Assembly: GCA_973895155.1 (NCBI GenBank)
Contig: OZ316892.1
Location: forward strand, 11,284,001-11,348,000
DNA length: 64,000 nucleotides
DNA from: Marsupella aquatica
Taxonomy: Eukaryota; Marchantiophyta
Reading direction: 5' to 3'
Below, in pieces: positions 60,823 through 64,000 of the stretch (the first letter of the stretch is position 1; each line of letters begins with the position of its first letter). The notes beneath the pieces were generated by a model, which was given only the letters and a program-made list of their open reading frames with translations, did no database searches and had not been told where the DNA came from. The position numbers and the translations under genes were made by a program.

Positions 60823-62379
60823 AAACGTCTACTGAGAACCGAAGTTGAATCAGCATTAACAGGGAAAGCCTTTGAGTGAGTATCTTCTCTTCTTCACCTA
60901 TTGTGGAAGTCTTGAGGAGTCTCACAGAGGGTGAATTATGCCATGGTGTACCTTAGTGGTGACTGTCATTGAGTCCAGCAACCTCAGTCATCGCAATCGA
61001 AGGACGGGTGGCTGGAAGAGCCTCACATTGGTGTACCTTAGTCGTGACTGTCATTCAGTCCATCAACCTCAGACATCGCAATCGAAGGACAGGTGGCTGG
61101 AAGAGCCTCACATTGAATGCAACTGAAACCGTATGAACTTTTCTAGACTGTATATGGAATATGTTCTGCCACGCAGTTACACTCATTTGAATATAGCAAC
61201 ACGCTTCACCGGGAAGTGCGTGAATTGTATCCGCTGCTGCGACTGTCATGGTAGAACTGGAACAGAGAGCAGGTTTCACTAAGCTTGGACAAGGCGAACT
61301 GTTTACGTTGATTGTCCAGTGTCTTGACCAGGTGTACTAGATTTTTTTATGAGTAGGAGACGGTCTTCCCCGTTGTAACTATGGGATTTGTATAGAAGTA
61401 TCAGTTGTGCCCTAAAGTGAGTCATATGCAACTCAAGTGTCAGTTCGGTATAGTTTTTGTTTGCTATTGAGTGCCCGACAGTTCTAGGGTGTTCTCTACT
61501 CCAGACGGTAGTGGGCAGGTTGTATATACCACGGAACATGGCACATGCTTCAGGTTCTTTGAGGCTGTTAGGCATGATTCAGCTCTGCCCAGACGAGCAA
61601 TAAGTGCTGTACAATTTTTCCATGCTTGTGTAAGAAATATGTTTTGAGGAGGCCGGCTCGATGGATTTCTTTAGGTTGGCTCTCTGATGCAAAGTGAATA
61701 ATACGTCCTTCTCTTCTCTTGTATCATATTTGCGATGTCCTAAACACAAGTGCATTTCAGTCTTCGGATGGAGACGTGTTTGGACGCGCTTACAACTTTT
61801 GCACACTTGGGTTCTAATCAACAACTGGACCACCGAGTGAATGCTGTGATAGGATTTTCTAGTCACCCCTAGTTGTTGCTGTCTCTTTTTTCAGTGAGTT
61901 CTTAGTTCTCAGCTACATTAGCTTTGGCTCGTAACGTAGCTGAGAGACTCTTGCTCATCGATTTGCTTAAGTTTGCAATCAGTCTCACATTTGTAATTTA
62001 TGGACACAAATTGTTCCCAGCTTAGGTAGACCCCCCAAGACGATGTGCATAAGCCCGACTTCACCTACTAACGTCAGCATTGATGGAAGCAAGCTGATTA
62101 GCAAGGTCGCCTATTGTCTTGTTGTACTCTCTCGAAAGAAGTACCTTGCGTCATTGAGCAACGTTGTAGCTTTCGTTCCATGTAAGAAGACTTCCACCTA
62201 AACGCTGTTATAATGATTTCTGCAGCCTACTTTATAATTATCAAAGTTCTCAATGGTGAGTATAACAGGATATATGGGGACTTCACCATTCCAAGATTTC
62301 ATAGTTCGTGCATCAGTTTTACAGAACGATGTCTCGAAGAAAACTAGTACAGTGACTGTGTGTAAGTGCAGCCCCCCAG
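60823..62379. other. 3' flank of the second CTL gene
   Basis: Homologous to the 3' flank of the first gene up to about 61280. An 85-bp tandem duplication lies at 60945-61114. Beyond 61300 I see no gene or clear repeat. Confidence 0.45.
60945..61114. repeat. 85-bp tandem duplication
   Basis: Units 60945-61029 and 61030-61114, each beginning GGTGTACCTTAGT and ending GGAAGAGCCTCACATT, with five or six differences. Confidence 0.9.
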
Positions 62380-62696
62380 GAAGATACCCCAAGCCTGCAG
62401 TTTTCCACTTTAAACACTTCATCATAAGTGCATGTTGCCCTTCTCCATATGTGCTTGTTCCACTTTCCAATAAGTGCATATGAAGTCGTGAAGATACCCC
62501 AAGCCTGCAATTATCCATGTCAAGCACTTCATCATGAGTGCATGTTGCCCTTCTCCATGTGTGTCTGTTGCACTTTCCAATAAGTGCATATGAAGTCCCA
62601 AGCCTGCAGTTAACCATGTCAAGCACTTCATCATAAGTGCATGTTGCCCTTCTCCATACGTGTCTGTTGCACTTTCCAATAAGTGCATATGAAGTA
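62380..62696. repeat. ~100-110-bp minisatellite, three copies
   Basis: AAGCCTGCA(G/A)TT recurs at 62391, 62501 and 62600. Each unit continues with CAAGCACTTCATCATAAGTG, CATGTTGCCCTTCTCCATA and CACTTTCCAATAAGTGCATA. It carries the same AAGTGCA word seen upstream of other genes in the window. Confidence 0.9.
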
Positions 62697-62884
62697 GCTT
62701 ATGCATTTTCACAAAATAATGTCTTGTCATGCCATACAGAACTTCTCATACCCAGAATACTCATAGTGCACAATTCAAGTGGTAGGTGCATGAATCTACA
62801 ATGTGTAGTTGTCTGTTGTAGTGATCCATAAATACTTCTAACATGTGTTGCAGTAATTGGTTAATGCATCTGTACTCTTATGAA

Positions 62885-63256
62885 CTTAAAGCCGGAATAG
62901 ACACAAAGGTTTGTAGGGACACCCTGGATGGACACAGCTTGTTGACACTGTAACACCAATCCCTAATGACATCCAAAATGGATTACAGGTGTCTTATGAA
63001 CGGAAGCTAACCGAGATTTAGACATTACTTTAAGTAAGTTTAACCTCCTCCGTTGCTCCTGCCTGGACAGACTACAGGAAGAAACAACCAAAAACCTCCT
63101 GCTCCTGGTCAGACAGCTTCTTACAGGTCACCATTGGAGCACAAGTGAAAAACGTGTTATACAAGCACAATCTTAGGTTTGTTCTGTGTCCATCCAGGTT
63201 GTGTTTGTCTAACGGGGCTTTTTCTCAAACATTTGTGTCTATCCCAGCTTTAAGTT
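62885..63256. mobile_element. TIR element (MITE-like), copy 3
   Basis: The left end GAACTTAAAGCCGGAATAGA continues into CACAAAGGTTTG. The right end, CAAACATTTGTGTC then TATCCCAGCTTTAAGTTC, is its reverse complement with a few mismatches. Subterminal CCTGGATGGACAC and GTGTCCATCCAGG are also inverted. Same family as 14230-14424 and 32643-33187, with the best preserved ends. Confidence 0.75.
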
Positions 63257-64000
63257 CCTACAATAAAGCATCTTACTTACTTTATAAATAAGATACATGG
63301 ATATCTATTGTGGACAACCTGCACTCACAAACTGTGCATTTTTTGGTGCATTTACAAAAGAATTTGTTGTATTATTGAGGGACCTCATGACCACCATGCA
63401 GTCGCCAAACGCAGTTATACATGCTGCACTTATCCACAGTAAATTGTATATAGTATAGCATGTAGCATGTTAGAACATGCTTAATTTTTTTTGTCTTGTA
63501 GTGATGTGTAAATGATTATTGCATAGTACTGAACAGGATTGAGTAGGAAAAATACAGCACATGCCAAATAAAAACATGTTTGAAAAGTTGAGCACATAAG
63601 GTACAGATTCATACTTGCTTTAATGACACTCAAATGAGTCAACAATTGTGCACATAGGGTACCAAAAATACTCCCTTGCCTAGAAACCATAAGCTTGGCA
63701 AAAGATTGAGGACTTAAAGAAGGTGGAGGAGTCCACTTCTCAAAGTACCAATTCTCTCTCATTCACTAGAATTGCAATAAATTCCATAAAATCTGCTAAG
63801 GGTGCAAATGCATTGAAAACTAAATGTAGTTAGAAGGAGAGCTCTAGCATAGGAAGATAAAAAACACTTCGAGGTGTGCCAAAGTAATCTAAATGTATAT
63901 TAGAAAAGTGAAGCACTTTGTTATGGCATGTTGAAGTTGAAATATATGACAAAAATTCTTATCAAGACAAAACACTAAAAGGTGGATTGACCATATTGCA
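63257..64000. other. gene-free window end
   Basis: AT-rich sequence with one TGCACTTATC word near 63427. The 93-codon minus-strand frame at 63762-63481 has no recognisable motif. Confidence 0.4.

Overview
The window reads as nuclear DNA of a land plant. It has compact protein-coding genes with short GT-AG introns, set in gene-poor, AT-leaning sequence full of decayed transposable elements. Plant signatures are a class A (subfamily I) plant GATA factor, a chloroplast-type methionine sulfoxide reductase B with a long Ser/Ala-rich leader, copia-like solo LTRs, and a dead L1-type LINE. I cannot name the species. The low gene density and modest introns would fit a seed-free plant, but that is a guess. 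A run of exactly 100 Ns (2138-2237) marks a scaffold gap.

Layout. 1-6.6 kb: no recognisable gene; repeats, the gap and several microsatellites. 6.68-8.78 kb (minus): a two-coding-exon GATA zinc-finger gene whose 5' leader may be interrupted by a ~3 kb intron, with a TATA box near 11.95 kb. 12-37 kb: essentially gene-free transposon territory. It holds several dispersed repeat families, TIR elements, solo LTRs, degenerate satellites, a GC-rich TTCGGG array and one set of exon-like remnants (21.3-22.1 kb). 37.9-40.0 kb (minus): a three-exon MSRB gene. 41.0-43.0 kb: a frameshifted LINE with a mutated reverse-transcriptase active site. 44.6-46.7 kb (minus): a five-exon gene, reconstructed here, whose C-terminal ~110 residues resemble archaeal/phage Rad52-like single-strand annealing proteins. 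46.9-53 kb: minisatellites and repeats rich in the word AAGTGCA. 53.9-55.6 and 59.1-60.8 kb (plus): a tandem pair of intronless choline-transporter-like (SLC44/CTL) genes that share leader and 3' flanks. 61-64 kb: another minisatellite and a TIR element.

The genes do not form an operon-like unit; each is an ordinary independent plant locus. The most notable item is the gene at 44640-46743. Single long ORFs miss it: its diagnostic domain is spread over four small exons and appears only after splicing. The transposon layer also gives a clean relative chronology, because one solo LTR with a perfect 5-bp target duplication sits inside an older TIR element.
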